Translations under genes and position numbers: made by a program | The notes under the pieces: generated by a model | The model's database searches: none | What the model was told of the DNA's origin: nothing | Seen by the model: only the letters and a program-made list of their open reading frames with translations | Shown here: positions 35,473 through 48,816 of the stretch, in pieces | Layout: every line of letters starts with the position of its first letter | How positions within the stretch are numbered: position 1 is the stretch's first letter | NCBI GenBank assembly: GCA_001953115.1 | Contig: LSSL01000127.1 | Span: 44,835-108,834 of the forward strand | DNA: 64,000 nt | DNA from: Smittium mucronatum | Taxonomy: Eukaryota; Kickxellomycota; Harpellomycetes; Harpellales; Legeriomycetaceae | Direction: 5' to 3'

Positions 35473-38400
35473 AGGTATTCTAACAATTTTTTTATAAGCT
35501 GATTACTTTTAAGCATAAAATATCCTGTAAAGCTTTGTCCATTAAATCTGTAAATTTTTTTCTAAAATACCAGACCAAATATACCAAAAAAAAAACAAAA
35601 ACCGCACTCCGTTTGCTTCAGCTTGAGTAAAGAAAAGGCCGAAATCTGTTGATTTGAAGCTAGTTAGCGAGAGCCGATAAAATTCAAATGAAGCGAATTA
35701 CTGGATTTAAATTTTTTTTCTGATACTGTTCACTATCTTAAAAACAAAGAATTATCCTTAAAGCTTATAAAATGACTAAAGAGTATTCGGGCAATCATTT
35801 ACCATCTTACTAAAATATATTTATTTCTGCGAATTTAAAATTTTTCGAGCTTAAGCTTTTTACCTGTGTGAAAAGAGTCATCCTTTATAAAAAAATTTCA
35901 CACTAAGTTATTTCTAATTGAACCCAAGCCTCAATTTGGCAAATTTAATCATTCCAATCAATAAAATTCAATTTTTTATCTCTAAAGCATCAAGTTAAAA
36001 AAGGTTTAATAGATAAAAAACAGCGAATTTGATTCTAAATCAGCCAAACTTTATTCTATTATATACATTTCATAAAATATGCCAAAATTAATATATACAG
36101 CCAAATTGACTAGAATTAAGCCAAGTTTTACAGAAATACATTGATTTTCACAAAAATACACTAGTTTTTATTTTTAACCAATAAAAATCATATTGGTGAT
36201 GTATAATATAACAAAAATTGATGATAAAATACTATATAATTAATTATATGCTTTTATTTAGTAATTTTCATATTTTTTTCTCAATAAAACTTTAAATAAA
36301 TTGTATTTATTACTGCAGTAGTATTTATAGAATTTGAAAAAAGCAAAAGCTTTATGTAAATCTATTTATTCTTCGTATATTGTTTTAAAAAGAGTAAAAC
36401 AAGATAGAAAATAGATAAGTACTAAATTTTCATTAAAAATACTTTATTTTGATCTGGTACATCACTATTGATATACTAAAATATTACAGATTTGGAAAAA
36501 AATATTCGAAAAACTAAAAATCAGACAAATCTTTTGTTAAAAATTTAGAAATGTATCAATATAATAAGAAATAGGTAATTTGGAGCCCAAATGAAAAAGG
36601 TATGCAGAACTATAAAAAACAAAGATATTAAGTAAAAAAAAGCATTTAAAAGCGAAGACGGATTATTTTATAAATGTATGAGAATATTTTTTTTAAAAAA
36701 AAACAAAAATTCATATGAAAATGAAAATTATGAAGCTTCATATTTTCCAGAATTTTGTATTATTTAAAAGCATAATTACATAAAAATATAATATATATAT
36801 ATTATTATTTTTGGATCTAAAAAAACGATCTTGAACTCTAATTTTAACTTAGTAGGCAAAGAAACACCTTCTATAATAGCTGTTATGATATATAAACTCA
36901 TTATCATTTTCTTCAAAGAAATATAACAAGCCGAAGTGTGGAGATTCTAAATCTAGTGTCATAAATTTCCTTTAAGATAAAATATAAAAAAAAGATTATT
37001 TGGAGAATATATGTGGAAGTTATTTCAAAATTTTCACTGAAATCAAAGGCATATTCTCTTTATAGATATATTAATTCATGATGCTAAAAATAGTAATAGT
37101 TTTAGTAGACCAATATAGATCAAAATTTATCTTTTAATAAAACGAATTACAAGCCCTGGATACAAAGTTGCTTACTCTTTATATAAATAATATTAAGGAA
37201 AAGCCCTTGATATTAAAAACTTAAATGCAGGGCACTGAATAGCCAAAGCTTATAAAAACCCTTAAATAAAGACCCAAGACAAATTAAGAAATTTATAGAG
37301 TGTATATTGGCTCTCAAGTTATCGCTTTAAAATGTTTGGGGTATAGATAATACCACATTTCATAACATTTTATTATTACTTAAAATACAATTAATTGAAC
37401 ATTTTTTTTATAGTTTATTGTAATTATAACCTCTAGAACAATAATCTTAACCTAATAAATAAGTTGCTACTAAAATTGCGGTTGGCACAGCTTACACAAA
37501 AGATCCCAAAACAACCATGAGTGTAGGATACTTCTACATAACTACGATCATTGCAAATTCTTAATAAAATATCCAATTTAGCCTCTTTCCACAACCTCAA
37601 GCTTAAATTAAACTAAGTTGGCTATAACCCATTAAAAAAAATCACAAAATTCTCTTTGTAATAAACCGTTTTTTAAATATAATATATTTTGTTAATTTTT
37701 TTAAAAAAATTAAATTTTATATTTACCGTTTATTTCGAATGGCTAAACATCCATTTATCATAAATGTATAGATTTTAATGGTTTGAAAAATTAGATAAAA
37801 TTTTTTGAGATTCAATTATTTAAAAAAAAACCGCAGTTGATAAGAATGGTACATAACATTTTCTCTTTATTAAAAAAAATCTCATATTAGTTTAAGAGTT
37901 GTAATCAATCAAAGATATACCTTTTGGAAGAAAATATGAATACTTGACTTTTTAAATGTTTAAACAATAACAAAAAATAGTTAAAAATATCACATAGACT
38001 GATGGTATTTCAAAGCAAATAAAAAGATATAAAAACATCAAAAGAACTAGTCTTTTTAATAAATTTTTTTTGAAAAATGATAGCCTCAATATTTTTTTTG
38101 TATAAATTATGAATAGGTCTTTAAAATAAGGCGAGTTTTATTTATGATTTAAAAATAGATTAGGAAAAACTTAGATTTGTTGGAAATATTCTTTGAATCA
38201 ATATTTTTTATATTTTTAAAGAATATAAAAAAGTTTGGAATGAATTAATTGATCTTGGGAAAAGTTTATGAAGGAAAAAAGTGAATTATGATGTAAATTT
38301 TCTTCTAAAAGAATAAAATTGATTGAATCTTTGATTAAATTTAATAATGATGACAGGAATTTTTTACCAATTAAAATATTTTACATTAATCGTGTTTTAA

Positions 38401-39407
38401 AATACATTTATTTATCAGCAATCCGATTTAAAGCCCATTATATATTATATTTTAAAAAAAATTATAAATTTGGTGACATCTATTATTTTTTATTTTGTAT
38501 TAAATGATTTAAGTTAAAAAAAAACACAATATCCAGATTCGATTCTTATATGGGGGATACGAATATGAATTTAATTTATATTTATATTTATATTTATGCG
38601 TTGATGGTTATTGGGTTGATATATGAAAAAAAAAAGAAAATATTAGTCATTATAATAACTATATTTATCGAATAAATTAACTAAAATATTATTATCAATT
38701 TAAATAAATATCACTTTCATCCGTAAAAATTCTTACTAATTTCTATAATATTTCTTCGTAAAAGAGTTCGAATAAAACTTCTAAAACGTTTTTTTTAGAC
38801 AGACATGGTCTCAGCTGAGGTATTTCATTTATTTTTTATGTATATATAACACAATTTCATTAGGAGTTGGAATAAAACTGTATTTTCTGTGATAAAATAG
38901 TATAAATAAGGCCTAAAAGGTGAATTATTCTATTTAGATTTCTCTTTTTTTCAAACATCCTAAAAAATTTCTTTTTCTTCCGAAGAATATACACCATTAT
39001 AATCGATTATTTGTCAACATAAAATAATCATATTGCATAAATTTACTGCCATTTTGCCTTTTCGGAAAAATAAGAATTGGTATATTCTATTTACATCTCA
39101 TTTTAATAACGATATGTTTGCTTATTTGTTTATTTGGTGTAAATAATAAATGTAAAAAATTAATTATGAAATTGCTGAAATTAAAATTGGATTAAAATTA
39201 ATTAGTTTCAATAGTTTCGATAACAATAAAGGTTTATATTTAAATATTGGGAGTTTATACTTCATGAATTATATTAATTATTTCTAGGAGAGAAGATTAT
39301 TTAAAGTTATCATCTTTATTATGTAATTTCCAAATTTATACCAATAAAATTAAAAAGATAATAGCTTATAAAGAAGATTCTCTCGTATTGTAGCTGTAAG
39401 ATATACT
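35473..39407. other. AT-rich intergenic DNA
   Basis: About 3.9 kb of AT-rich sequence. A slightly GC-richer piece lies at 35600-35720, without a recognisable product. A tandem TTTATA repeat is at about 38575-38597. The 62-codon frame at 38319-38507 is Ile/Tyr/Lys/Phe-rich, typical of chance frames in AT-rich DNA. No gene or RNA is supported. Confidence 0.6.
38575..38597. repeat. TTTATA tandem repeat
   Basis: About four tandem copies of a six-base tttata unit in AT-rich spacer. Confidence 0.7.
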
Positions 39408-39446
39408 TTTATGTAAATTTGTCATATTTTCTTTCCAAAGGTACTC
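39408..39446. repeat. Left inverted end of second DIRS-type element
   Basis: About 38 bases whose reverse complement aligns with 43964-43999 with several mismatches and a short indel. The shared core is tttatg-aaat-tg followed by tttctttc. Position at both edges of the coding-like block supports it. Confidence 0.4.
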
Positions 39447-39769
39447 TACCAGCACAGAAAATAATTTTAGGAATTATTTGAGGTTTAATTAATCAGTGTT
39501 CATAAAAATTATTATTACTCTCAGTTAAATAGCAGATCAGCTGTAATTAAAACATATCAGATTAATGTATCCGGGGAAGCTAAAATCCAGATGTAACAAT
39601 TGAAGACCTTCATATCAAGTTCAGATACCCGGTAAGTGAACTTGAGACATAGCCTGGATTATTGGATTTTTTTTAAAAGTTTATTTCCGGGGAAGAATGA
39701 AAAAATATTTTATTCAAATAACACAGTGTTAAATAAATTAGATAAATAACCACCCCCCCCCCCCAAACC

Positions 39770-40275
39770 NNNNNNNNNNNNNNNNNNNNNNNNNNNNNNN
39801 NNNNNNNNNNNNNNNNNNNNNNNNNNNNNNNNNNNNNNNNNNNNNNNNNNNNNNNNNNNNNNNNNNNNNNNNNNNNNNNNNNNNNNNNNNNNNNNNNNNN
39901 NNNNNNNNNNNNNNNNNNNNNNNNNNNNNNNNNNNNNNNNNNNNNNNNNNNNNNNNNNNNNNNNNNNNNNNNNNNNNNNNNNNNNNNNNNNNNNNNNNNN
40001 NNNNNNNNNNNNNNNNNNNNNNNNNNNNNNNNNNNNNNNNNNNNNNNNNNNNNNNNNNNNNNNNNNNNNNNNNNNNNNNNNNNNNNNNNNNNNNNNNNNN
40101 NNNNNNNNNNNNNNNNNNNNNNNNNNNNNNNNNNNNNNNNNNNNNNNNNNNNNNNNNNNNNNNNNNNNNNNNNNNNNNNNNNNNNNNNNNNNNNNNNNNN
40201 NNNNNNNNNNNNNNNNNNNNNNNNNNNNNNNNNNNNNNNNNNNNNNNNNNNNNNNNNNNNNNNNNNNNNNNNNNN
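39770..40275. other. Assembly gap (506 N)
   Basis: 506 undetermined bases. The left border reads C12 then aaacc, and the right border reads A8, C15 then aaaccacac. The shared poly-C plus AAACC on both sides suggests that assembly failed at a homopolymer and that the true gap may be much shorter than drawn. Open frames crossing it are artefacts. Confidence 0.95.
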
Positions 40276-40800
40276 GAAAAAAAACCCCCCCCCCCCCCCA
40301 AACCACACTCTTAATGAAACGATGCCCTCTCCATTTAAAAAGGCTTATCCCATCTCTATCGATTTAAAATAACTCTATAAAACAGTAAAGCACCTATTCA
40401 ACACTTTTTAAATTGTAGTTAATTTAATTCCCAGGGGAAATGCCTTATAACAATGAAGTACTTAATTTTCAGAGACCATGATGATATTAATGCCCGGTCT
40501 TGAATCAAAGGTAGCCCAAAACAGAATGAGAAAACTTTCTATACCAATAATATACCTAAAATATCATTCCATTTTTTAGAAAGCTTGAAAAAAGATTTGT
40601 AGAACAGAAAAGAAAGAACGTCTCCATACCCAGAAAGAAGACAGAAATAATTTTAAGAAAAATTGGAACCATAAAGCTTTTTTAGCAGCGCCAGCCGGAA
40701 ATTCAGAGCTTCTTCCATACAAAGACACCAGAAAACCAGACTGAAAATAGTCGGAACTTCTTTTTTTCACCAAACCCAGAACTATAGACAAAATAGTTTT

Positions 40801-42000
40801 TGAGGTGGGGGGAAGTTAAGGTTTTCAAGTAAGAGGAATCGAATTCCAGGTTGGGAGCAGTCAATCAACTTTTATGAAAGTATACTGAAGACTAAAAGAC
40901 AAAAAATGAGTCTTGATGTTATGGGAAATCTTTTTGGGGTTTCTTTCTTAATAGTTAAGCTATACAAAAAGACACTTTTAAGCCATAAAGTAAGAACTAT
41001 TCCACCGAATCCATCAAAAACACCCTTAAATTTACTATCTAACCTCTCCATTGTTATCCAGAATTTCCGAAAATTTTAGCCTTCTTGGCAGGCTATAAAA
41101 TATTTATTAAAGGCGTTGAGGATAATTAAAGCTTTTCTTTTAGTTTTAATATCTAAATTGAAGAAAAATCCAAAAAGATGCAAGAGGAATTTTTACAAGG
41201 GATTAAGTGAAGTAATAATAAAAGATAGGATTTAATTTATGGATAAGAGATTCATAGAGCTGTTAAAAAGCAATTCCAAAAGGTTTTAAAACAACATGTT
41301 TTCTATAAATAAAAATAATAAAGACCTGAGACTGTTATTGGACCTATGAAAGACAAGTGAATTTTTGGAACCGAGAAACTTCAAAATGGAATTCTAAATT
41401 TCAATTTTCCATTTAATAAAGATGAATAACTGCATGGAATCACTGTATTTACAATAAGATTTTCTGTATATAATTATATTTAGAACCTATATAAAATACA
41501 CGAGATTATTCGTACTATAAAGTGGTTCTAGTTCAGGGCTTTACTCTTCTGAATTACAATCAGCCCATGGACCTAATAAAATACGCTAAGAAATTTTCTG
41601 AAATGAGAAAGGGGAAAATGGATTAAAATCGACACTTAAATAGAAGATCTAATACTTTTATGAAAAAAAAGGGAGCAGTTCACTGTTAATATATCAAAGA
41701 TGTTTCCAAATATAGAAGAAATTACCTTCAAAATCGAAATGTTAACATAACACTCAATCGAAAGAAGGTATAGAAAACTTTGATATTATAATATAAAGCC
41801 AAAAATACCTTTAAAAGCAACCCCAAAACAAATAAGAGACTCAGAACGATAGAAGCCAAACCTGATTACCAAGGTAATAACCAAATTTAGAAAACTATTA
41901 TTTTTCATAGAAAAAACAAAAGAGATTTCTACCCAATTTCTCTGAATTTGACTGATTATAATAATAATATTAAATCTGAAAAACAAGGGTCAGAGAATAT
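40801..42000 (+). pseudogene. Reverse transcriptase relic of second DIRS-type element
   Basis: Plus-strand translation includes a GGKLRF-like stretch at about 40807-40825, a family landmark ahead of the RT. LLLDL then KTSEFLEPRNFKMEF (about 41331-41397) corresponds to VLDLRxLNxFLxxRxFKMEG, with an in-frame stop where Arg is expected. ESLYLQ then DFLYI (about 41437-41470) corresponds to the LDLKDAFxHI box. LKATPKQIRD (about 41811-41840) and EKTKEISTQF (about 41909-41940) correspond to the post-palm thumb region (KxTxxKIxxL and GKxxA). The YxDD box cannot be read. Many stops and frame changes leave no functional enzyme. Confidence 0.6.
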
Positions 42001-42469
42001 TTAATCCTGGAGTTCAGCTGAAAAGAAAACATGTTAATAAAACAATAAAGGCTTTCATTGTCTTAAAATTTAGGAATTACAAACTAAAGGGGAGTAATAG
42101 TCGACATTTTATTGATGATGTTCCGTAAGTTGGAATATTTCCAGTATCTAGAGATTATTCTTGGTGCTTTTTTATTTAATAAAAATGATATCGTGAACTA
42201 TGGAGCTCCTCAGACGAACAATAATCATAATCTGGAATGGGTTATTAGTTGTGCTAAAGACTTACATCTATCGTAAATATTAGGTTAATCTGAATTTATA
42301 TACTCAGAAAACATGAACACAATAGCACATGTGAGAGAGTTTTGAATTAAGACTTGCAAGATTCGACTAAGAAATTCAGAGAAATTACGGAAGAAACGCT
42401 TAGATACATATAAGAGACCAAATATCTCGTATAAATTGACATTTTTAAACTCAGAGAAAGATCCAAGTA

Positions 42470-42880
42470 AACTTAACTCCTAGATGGACATTAGACTTAT
42501 TAACCGATACTTTCCAACCCATATATTATAATTTCATCAAGAAATATAAATCTTTTTTCGAAACTAGATTCAATAGTTAAACAAATAACTACTAAAGCTG
42601 TTACAGGAAGTTGTATTAAGCTGTCCGAAATTCATTATCACAGAAGTGAGGAACTTGGTGAGTGAGTTATGTTTATAGAGTGAAATCTGATTCCTTATAT
42701 ATTACAAAAGTTTAGGAAACAGAAAATAATTTTAAAAGTAGCAGTTATGCTGTATAAATATATGATAATAATCACAGTTCTGAAAGGATGTTAGCGACTT
42801 CACCAATACAGATACTAGCAGAGTCAGTAATACTGGGCCATAAAAATGGAAAATCTCCTCTGGAAAATGTAAGTTGTTTG
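42470..42880 (+). pseudogene. RNase H end and linker of second DIRS-type element
   Basis: Plus-strand translation near 42558-42594 reads FETRFNSQTNNY, corresponding to the DLFAxRxNxQxxxY hallmark at the RNase H C-terminal end. At 42791-42870, LATSPIQILAESVILGHKNG then KSPLENVS corresponds to the proline-rich linker before the recombinase. The preceding RNase H core is too broken to identify its acidic residues. The order after the reverse transcriptase agrees with the DIRS layout. Confidence 0.5.
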
Positions 42881-43950
42881 AAGATCAACGCGCGACCTAA
42901 AATACCAAGGCCTCAATTGATAAGCTTTAGAAATACTATAAACAATAAGAGCCTAATAAAGGTATAATATAGGTATAGTTCTATCCGATAAGGAATTTTG
43001 TTATGAGAATATCATCGTATATGAAAAATAATATAACTAATTTAGATATAACTAATTACATTGCTGTTTCTTCAAAAATCAAAATCTGTAAATGGCGTTG
43101 TCAATATTTATAAATACTAAATTCTAAATTCTAAATCCGGCTAAAGATCATAACGAAATTTCAGATTATATACCATTCAAATATATTTTGAAATCTTCGA
43201 ATGACATGGATTCGGTACCCTAAATTAGTAAATCCCTTGAAATAATTCCAGCTATAAAATTATTAAGAGACTGGGGACCAAGAGAAAGCCTAATAGAGGG
43301 GGGTATAAAAACTAAAATATTTCATATCATTCAACCACAGGGCTCCTGAAAGCAATTTAAATTTGTAATATTGATGATAGACGTGTCTATTGTGGCAAGA
43401 TAAGAAAAGTTTAATAATTATATCACCCAAGAGGAATAGAAAAGGAAAAATCATAGAAAGAGATCCATCATTTCTGCTCATATTTTTAGAATTTTATGAG
43501 ATTACAAACATATAAAGTATATAGGAATAAAACATCAAGATCGCTATGAACAAAAAACATGATAATTGAAGCCTAATATACTTTAAAGACCTTTTATAAA
43601 TATAAAGTTTCACTATAGACCGTTTTATGTAGAGATTATAACAATTAATATTAAGATATTAAATGAATTAAAGGTCTGGAAAAACTCCCGTTCCAAAATA
43701 AAATTATATTGGAGATATATTGGCCGCAAAGACAGGATCCCCACCAGATTAAATATTTAGTTATGTCTTCTGTTAAAATTACTCAATATCCATACTATTA
43801 TTGTTGTGTTTCAAGAAATTGAAGGATAATATCATAAAGCCAAGGCTGCCTCTAGAGCTCAATTAATAATTATTATTCATCTGAGAGGATAAATATTAAA
43901 TCCCAATAACTCCAATTGTATAAACTTCTCCAAAGGATTATTAATGTAAG
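42881..43950 (+). pseudogene. Probable tyrosine recombinase remnant of second DIRS-type element
   Basis: This segment lies where the recombinase should be, between the RNase H linker and the right inverted end. Only fragments look protein-like. KAKAASRAQLIIIIHLRG at about 43835-43890 resembles the H-x-x-R-A-A-S segment near the C-terminal catalytic box, with the histidine lost. Everything is broken by stops. Position supports it more than sequence. Confidence 0.3.
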
Positions 43951-43963
43951 CATATGTATACCT

Positions 43964-43999
43964 TATAGCTTCTATAGAAAGAAAACATATTTGCATAAA
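43964..43999. repeat. Right inverted end of second DIRS-type element
   Basis: Contains tctatagaaagaaaacatat followed by ttgcataaa. Its reverse complement aligns with 39408-39446. GC content drops to background just after. Confidence 0.4.
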
Positions 44000-46900
44000 A
44001 ATAATTTGTTGTAATTTTGTTAGTAGAAATTTCTGAATTACAAAAAAAACATGATAGAACTTAATGAGTTTAAAAGTTTAAAATATGGCATATTTTGATG
44101 TTTAGATCCCAATTCTATCAGTTTATTTGTATAAGATCCAAAATAAAGGGTTAATTTATGATTTACTGAAATCAAAGGTTATTTTAAGGCAATAATAATC
44201 TTTTAAATATAATTTGCGTCTTAGAAAGAATCAGTGTCATTTTTTTTAGATTAAAGCTTGAATTTTATTATTTAAAGATTCCGAGCTCTATTTATAAAAA
44301 TAATATCTTTTTTCCTTAGTAAATCGTAAATAAAGCTTTTCTTTTAAAAGAATATAATGTTATTCTCTTATGAAATATGTCTAAATTAGTATATTTTTTT
44401 ACAGTTTGGAAGTTTTGGATTTTTTTGTTTACTTTATGTTACACAGAATTATAAAAATAAAAATAAAAATATAAAATTACATAAAAATAAAAAACAAAAT
44501 TTAATATCAAGTTATTAATTTTTTTTTTGTAAAATGTCTTGCATATTAAAAATCATAGTGTAGATAAAATCTAAAATTTCGGTTAAGAAAATGAAATGGC
44601 ACCTTCAGTAAAGGAAGTTGTAGAAAAAGAAGAAACTGTAAAATATATCTCCTCTTTTCTGATAGCAAATACCATTTTCGGTCTGTAGCTCTATAAATCT
44701 TTTATAAATATGGTATATTTTAAATGGATTTTCAGTTTTTTGATCAAATAAACTTAATTTTATAAAAATTTGTAGAAAAAAAATTAATTTACAAATTATT
44801 TTAAAAATTGGCTAGTTACCAATAAATTTGAGGATAAAAAATATTTTAACCGAAAAAAAAAGCTCTGTGTTTCACAACTTCGACCCCCATGTTCCTATGA
44901 AATTTTTAAAAAACTCCCTTTTCACTCTTATTAAGTTTCAGTCCAAGATATTAAGGTTCTGGATGATGTAGTAAAAAAACTGCTTTTATACATACAAAAA
45001 CCCAGATAATTTTTGGATTTTATATTAAAAACTTATTTCCAGATTAAAATAAGCATAAAGTTAATATATTATGTTAAATTTGGTTTATTAATGAAATTTG
45101 AATTATTTGAGTCCAATTTATTAGAGAGGGTCATATAAAAAATAATAAATGAAGAAAAGTTCTGAATCTAACAGTTAATTTAGGTAATATCTAAGATGAT
45201 TTTATTTGAAAGATGATAGTTGAATTTTTTCATTTAATTAAAAACTTTTAAAAGTTATTATATCAATTCATATCTTATGAGGACTAGAAAGCGAGTCTAA
45301 AAAATATTTAGCAATTAACATGATACATTGAAGACAAAAATACCAAGTTGCAGAGGCGAGAATATTCTGTCTTTATTAGATTTGATCAAGGTTCAAATGA
45401 TATTTTTAAGAAAAATAAAAAAATTCAGAACAAGAATAAAAAACAGTAAGTCAAATTTCTAACCTTTAGAACAAAATATTATTTTTTGGGAATTAAAATA
45501 CTTTGAGCATATTTTTTCAAAGCTCAATAAAGAAGAAATTTTGTTTTTTGTTTTTACAATTAATTTAAACATCTAAAATATTAATAATAGACAATTTAGG
45601 GGGTTATCACGTGAAAAATTTAAAAAAAATATATGAGTGTGAAAGAAAGCAGTTTTGAATTAATATTTGAAATTTGTGGAAAATAAATTTATTGTATTGT
45701 ATTGGTGGTTTAACAGAGTAAAAGTATTTAAAAATCAAAAGTTTTCTCAGATATAATTTTTAAAAGGACTACAAAAAGATATTTACAGATATAAAATAAA
45801 AGTAAAATAATAAGTAAAAAGAAAAATTATTGAAAACTCGGGATTACATAGAAAAATAAAAAATTCTTCCAAGAAAGAAAATTTCCGTTTGAATCTTCTT
45901 TTCGATAGTCACATAATTAAGATATAAATGCACAAAACACGTTTTCTGGATCCGTAAAATTAATTTTTATTGGTTTTTGAAAGAATTAAAACCAAGCATT
46001 ATTAAATTTCAGTACTTCATTTTACTTTAAAACAAGTTTATTTAAATTAATTTTAACCTTTCAAGCAAAAAAATATAAAAATAAATCATAGATAAAAATA
46101 TCGAAAAACAAAAATATAAACATTATTTCAATTATTTATTCGATTTATTTACTTACAATTTTTTATTAGAAAAAAACAGGGATATTTTAATAATTATCGC
46201 TGAAATTTTGATTTCTTTCAATTAGTAAAGCTACAATAAAGGCCAAAAAAATCTGCTGCGCCTATATATCTAAGTAATAAAGTGATATTGAAAAAAAAAC
46301 CTCTTCAGACACAACATATTTAAATAATTTCAATCATATAACTAGCAAAAATTAAACTCAATTAAATATATTTCATTAATGTATTATCTATATAAAGCAA
46401 AAAAATTAAAATTAAAAAATATTATTAAATAATCACTGATCTAATATCTAGACATCAACTATTCCAAAATAGTTATAGATACTTAGAATTTTTTTTATTC
46501 GTCGTAGAGAAAAATACTATAATTAACTGTTCGTTTTTTATTTTTAGTATAAAAATTAAATACCTGTTAGTTAATAATAATACAATTGACTTAAATATAT
46601 CAAAAAAGTGTTTTAGTTTTTTAAAAGATGATTAAGCAATTATATTTAAACCAATTTCTAAAATTTGGCTTTAAAAAGCTATAAGCTATGAAATTAATAG
46701 TGCAATATTAAAAATATAAACTCTTTTTAATTTTTTTGAAAATATTTACTTGCTTTAAAAATACCACCTTAATGCCTTTTTAGAGGGTAAATTATGATCA
46801 AAAGCAATCTTTAGATTTTTTATTTGTGATAATGTGCATTAAAATAAAAATATAAATCCAAAAAACATATATAAATTTAAAATATGAATAAAATATCCTA

Positions 46901-48816
46901 AATTCATTTAAAAAATTAAAAGCTACTACATTTATTAACATAACTAACAATAAAAATATCATTTATATGATATTTGAAATTTTTGTCGTCTATTAAATTT
47001 TTATTTCAAGGATTTCAGAAAATTTTCGACAAAAATTAACGTTTACGCTATTTTTCATTGGGTTTTTAAAATTATTTACGCTTTTTTACCAAAAAAAAAA
47101 ATTTACAGAGATCAGATTGTAAAATCAGATAGTTGTGATGTATTTTTTTTTTTCATTTATAGTTCATGAGAATTTGTCCTAAACACAGAATTAATAAATA
47201 ATACAAATTTGGAGCCTTTATCTTAATCAAATTAAGTAGAAATTATGAAAAAAAAAATTATATAATTTTTTTTAACGATTTCATAAAAGATGAATTAAAT
47301 CCTACAAAGTTTTTGAATATTTTTTATCTAAATCTGTATATGGAGTTACTAAATGTTATGAAATACTTGATAATAAATTTTGAGACTTTTTTCAGATTTA
47401 TTACTCATACGATTGATAATAAAAATAATTTAAGTATAAATCTGTTTCAAATCCGTGGTTTAAATTTAAATATTTTTGGTACCAAATCAATTAATCAAAA
47501 AACTCATAATGTTTTTTTAATTAAGTAATTGATTCTGATTCCGCGGATTTCTCTCATTGTATATCTCATGTTGTGGTTTTTAAAAAATATATGTTTCAAT
47601 TTATGAAATCATCTCATTATAGTTATTTTCAATATCTTTGATGGTTGATGTAATATTTTTTGTTCGTATAGATTCCTTATTACAATAAAAAAATCATTTA
47701 TATATAAGATTTCAATTTTTTTGTAAGATAATTTTTCAAAAATATGGTTATTTATCTAAAAATATCATAAGTTTAATTTAAATTTAAAATTTTTTAAAAT
47801 TACACCTAAAATTTTTTTTATTTAACAATAGTAAAATTTCGGGAAACATTTCAGATCTATGTCTATTTTTCATAAAAATTCATCCAAATATAAATCATAG
47901 TTTACACATTATAACTCACTTATTTAAATTTTTATTGAATCGGAGAAGTTAGATAATAAATTAAACGAGTTGAAATTAAATGAATAAATATACATTTTTT
48001 ATGATCCTTTATAAACCATAATTATTAACCTTATAGTAATACTGGTTCAATTAAATTTTCTGAGAAAAAATATCCTTTGTAAAAAAAAAATAATTAAAAA
48101 ATAGCTATTCCACTTTTTACTGGCCTTTATGTTGAATTAACCATAAATTAATGGATTTCAGTTTATTTTTGTGCTTTCAAGGAGTAATTAATATTAAATA
48201 AATCATTTATGTCAACTTCATATCAAAAGTTAAGTAAATTAACTATTGAAAGTAAATTTAATTAATAATAGATAACAGGGAAATTTAATAACCAGAGATT
48301 CAAGTTTGTTTTTTTTTTAATTCCTGATTTCTCTCAATTTATTTTTTTTAAATCTTAAAGTTAAGATTAAATTTTTTCAATAAATCAATATTTTTCTTTT
48401 TAAAATAATTTTTCGATTTTTTACATACTTTTTTCTTAGAAATTTGAAACATACTTTTATGAGACAATTTTACACCTCCAATTTAATTTTTATTCTAAAA
48501 ATTAATTTCTTTTGCAATATTAATTTTAATCCTATCTTTTGTGACAAAGAGTCGCTTGTTTTATTATTAAGATTTTTTTCATTAATTATATTTGTAATAT
48601 TTTCATAGATATCTATCCTAATAATATAATTAAATTTGTTATTTTTGTTATTATAAGTATTTTGGTTAATAGAAATGTTAAAGTTTAGCTGATTGATAAA
48701 AAATTTCGAGATTTGATACAATTACGTCCTTTATTTATATAATTGGAATTTTTCTTTTTCTTTTTCTTTTGATTTTAAATAAGAAAAGTCTATTCGTTAT
48801 TGAAAAAAAAGGGTTC

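Larger units (their letters stand above)
39408..43999 (+). mobile_element. Second decayed DIRS-type retrotransposon, interrupted by a gap
   Basis: A GC-elevated block readable on the plus strand as reverse transcriptase, RNase H end and recombinase-side linker of a DIRS-type element. Its ends are marked by an imperfect inverted repeat: tttatgtaaatttgtc with attttctttcc at 39408-39446, matched in reverse complement by 43964-43999. Its orientation is opposite to the element at 16-22.7 kb. Stops are dense in all frames. A 506-base gap removes part of the 5' region, where gag would lie. It appears a separate, comparably old copy; the two differ enough that they may be different subfamilies. Confidence 0.65.

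Noticed and set aside
35130..35625. Possible larger inverted-repeat element (gtgaaggagcggagttg versus cgcactccgtttgcttcagc)
   Set aside because: The match is short and imperfect, and the span contains another miniature element; not enough to call without further copies.
39673..40308. Long open frames across 39.7-40.3 kb
   Set aside because: They consist mostly of the N gap and poly-C/poly-G translation.
47313..47528. 71-codon open frame in the AT desert (also 48470-48721, 50706-50897)
   Set aside because: Asn/Ile/Lys/Phe/Leu-dominated peptides expected by chance in such AT-rich DNA; no motif or composition change.
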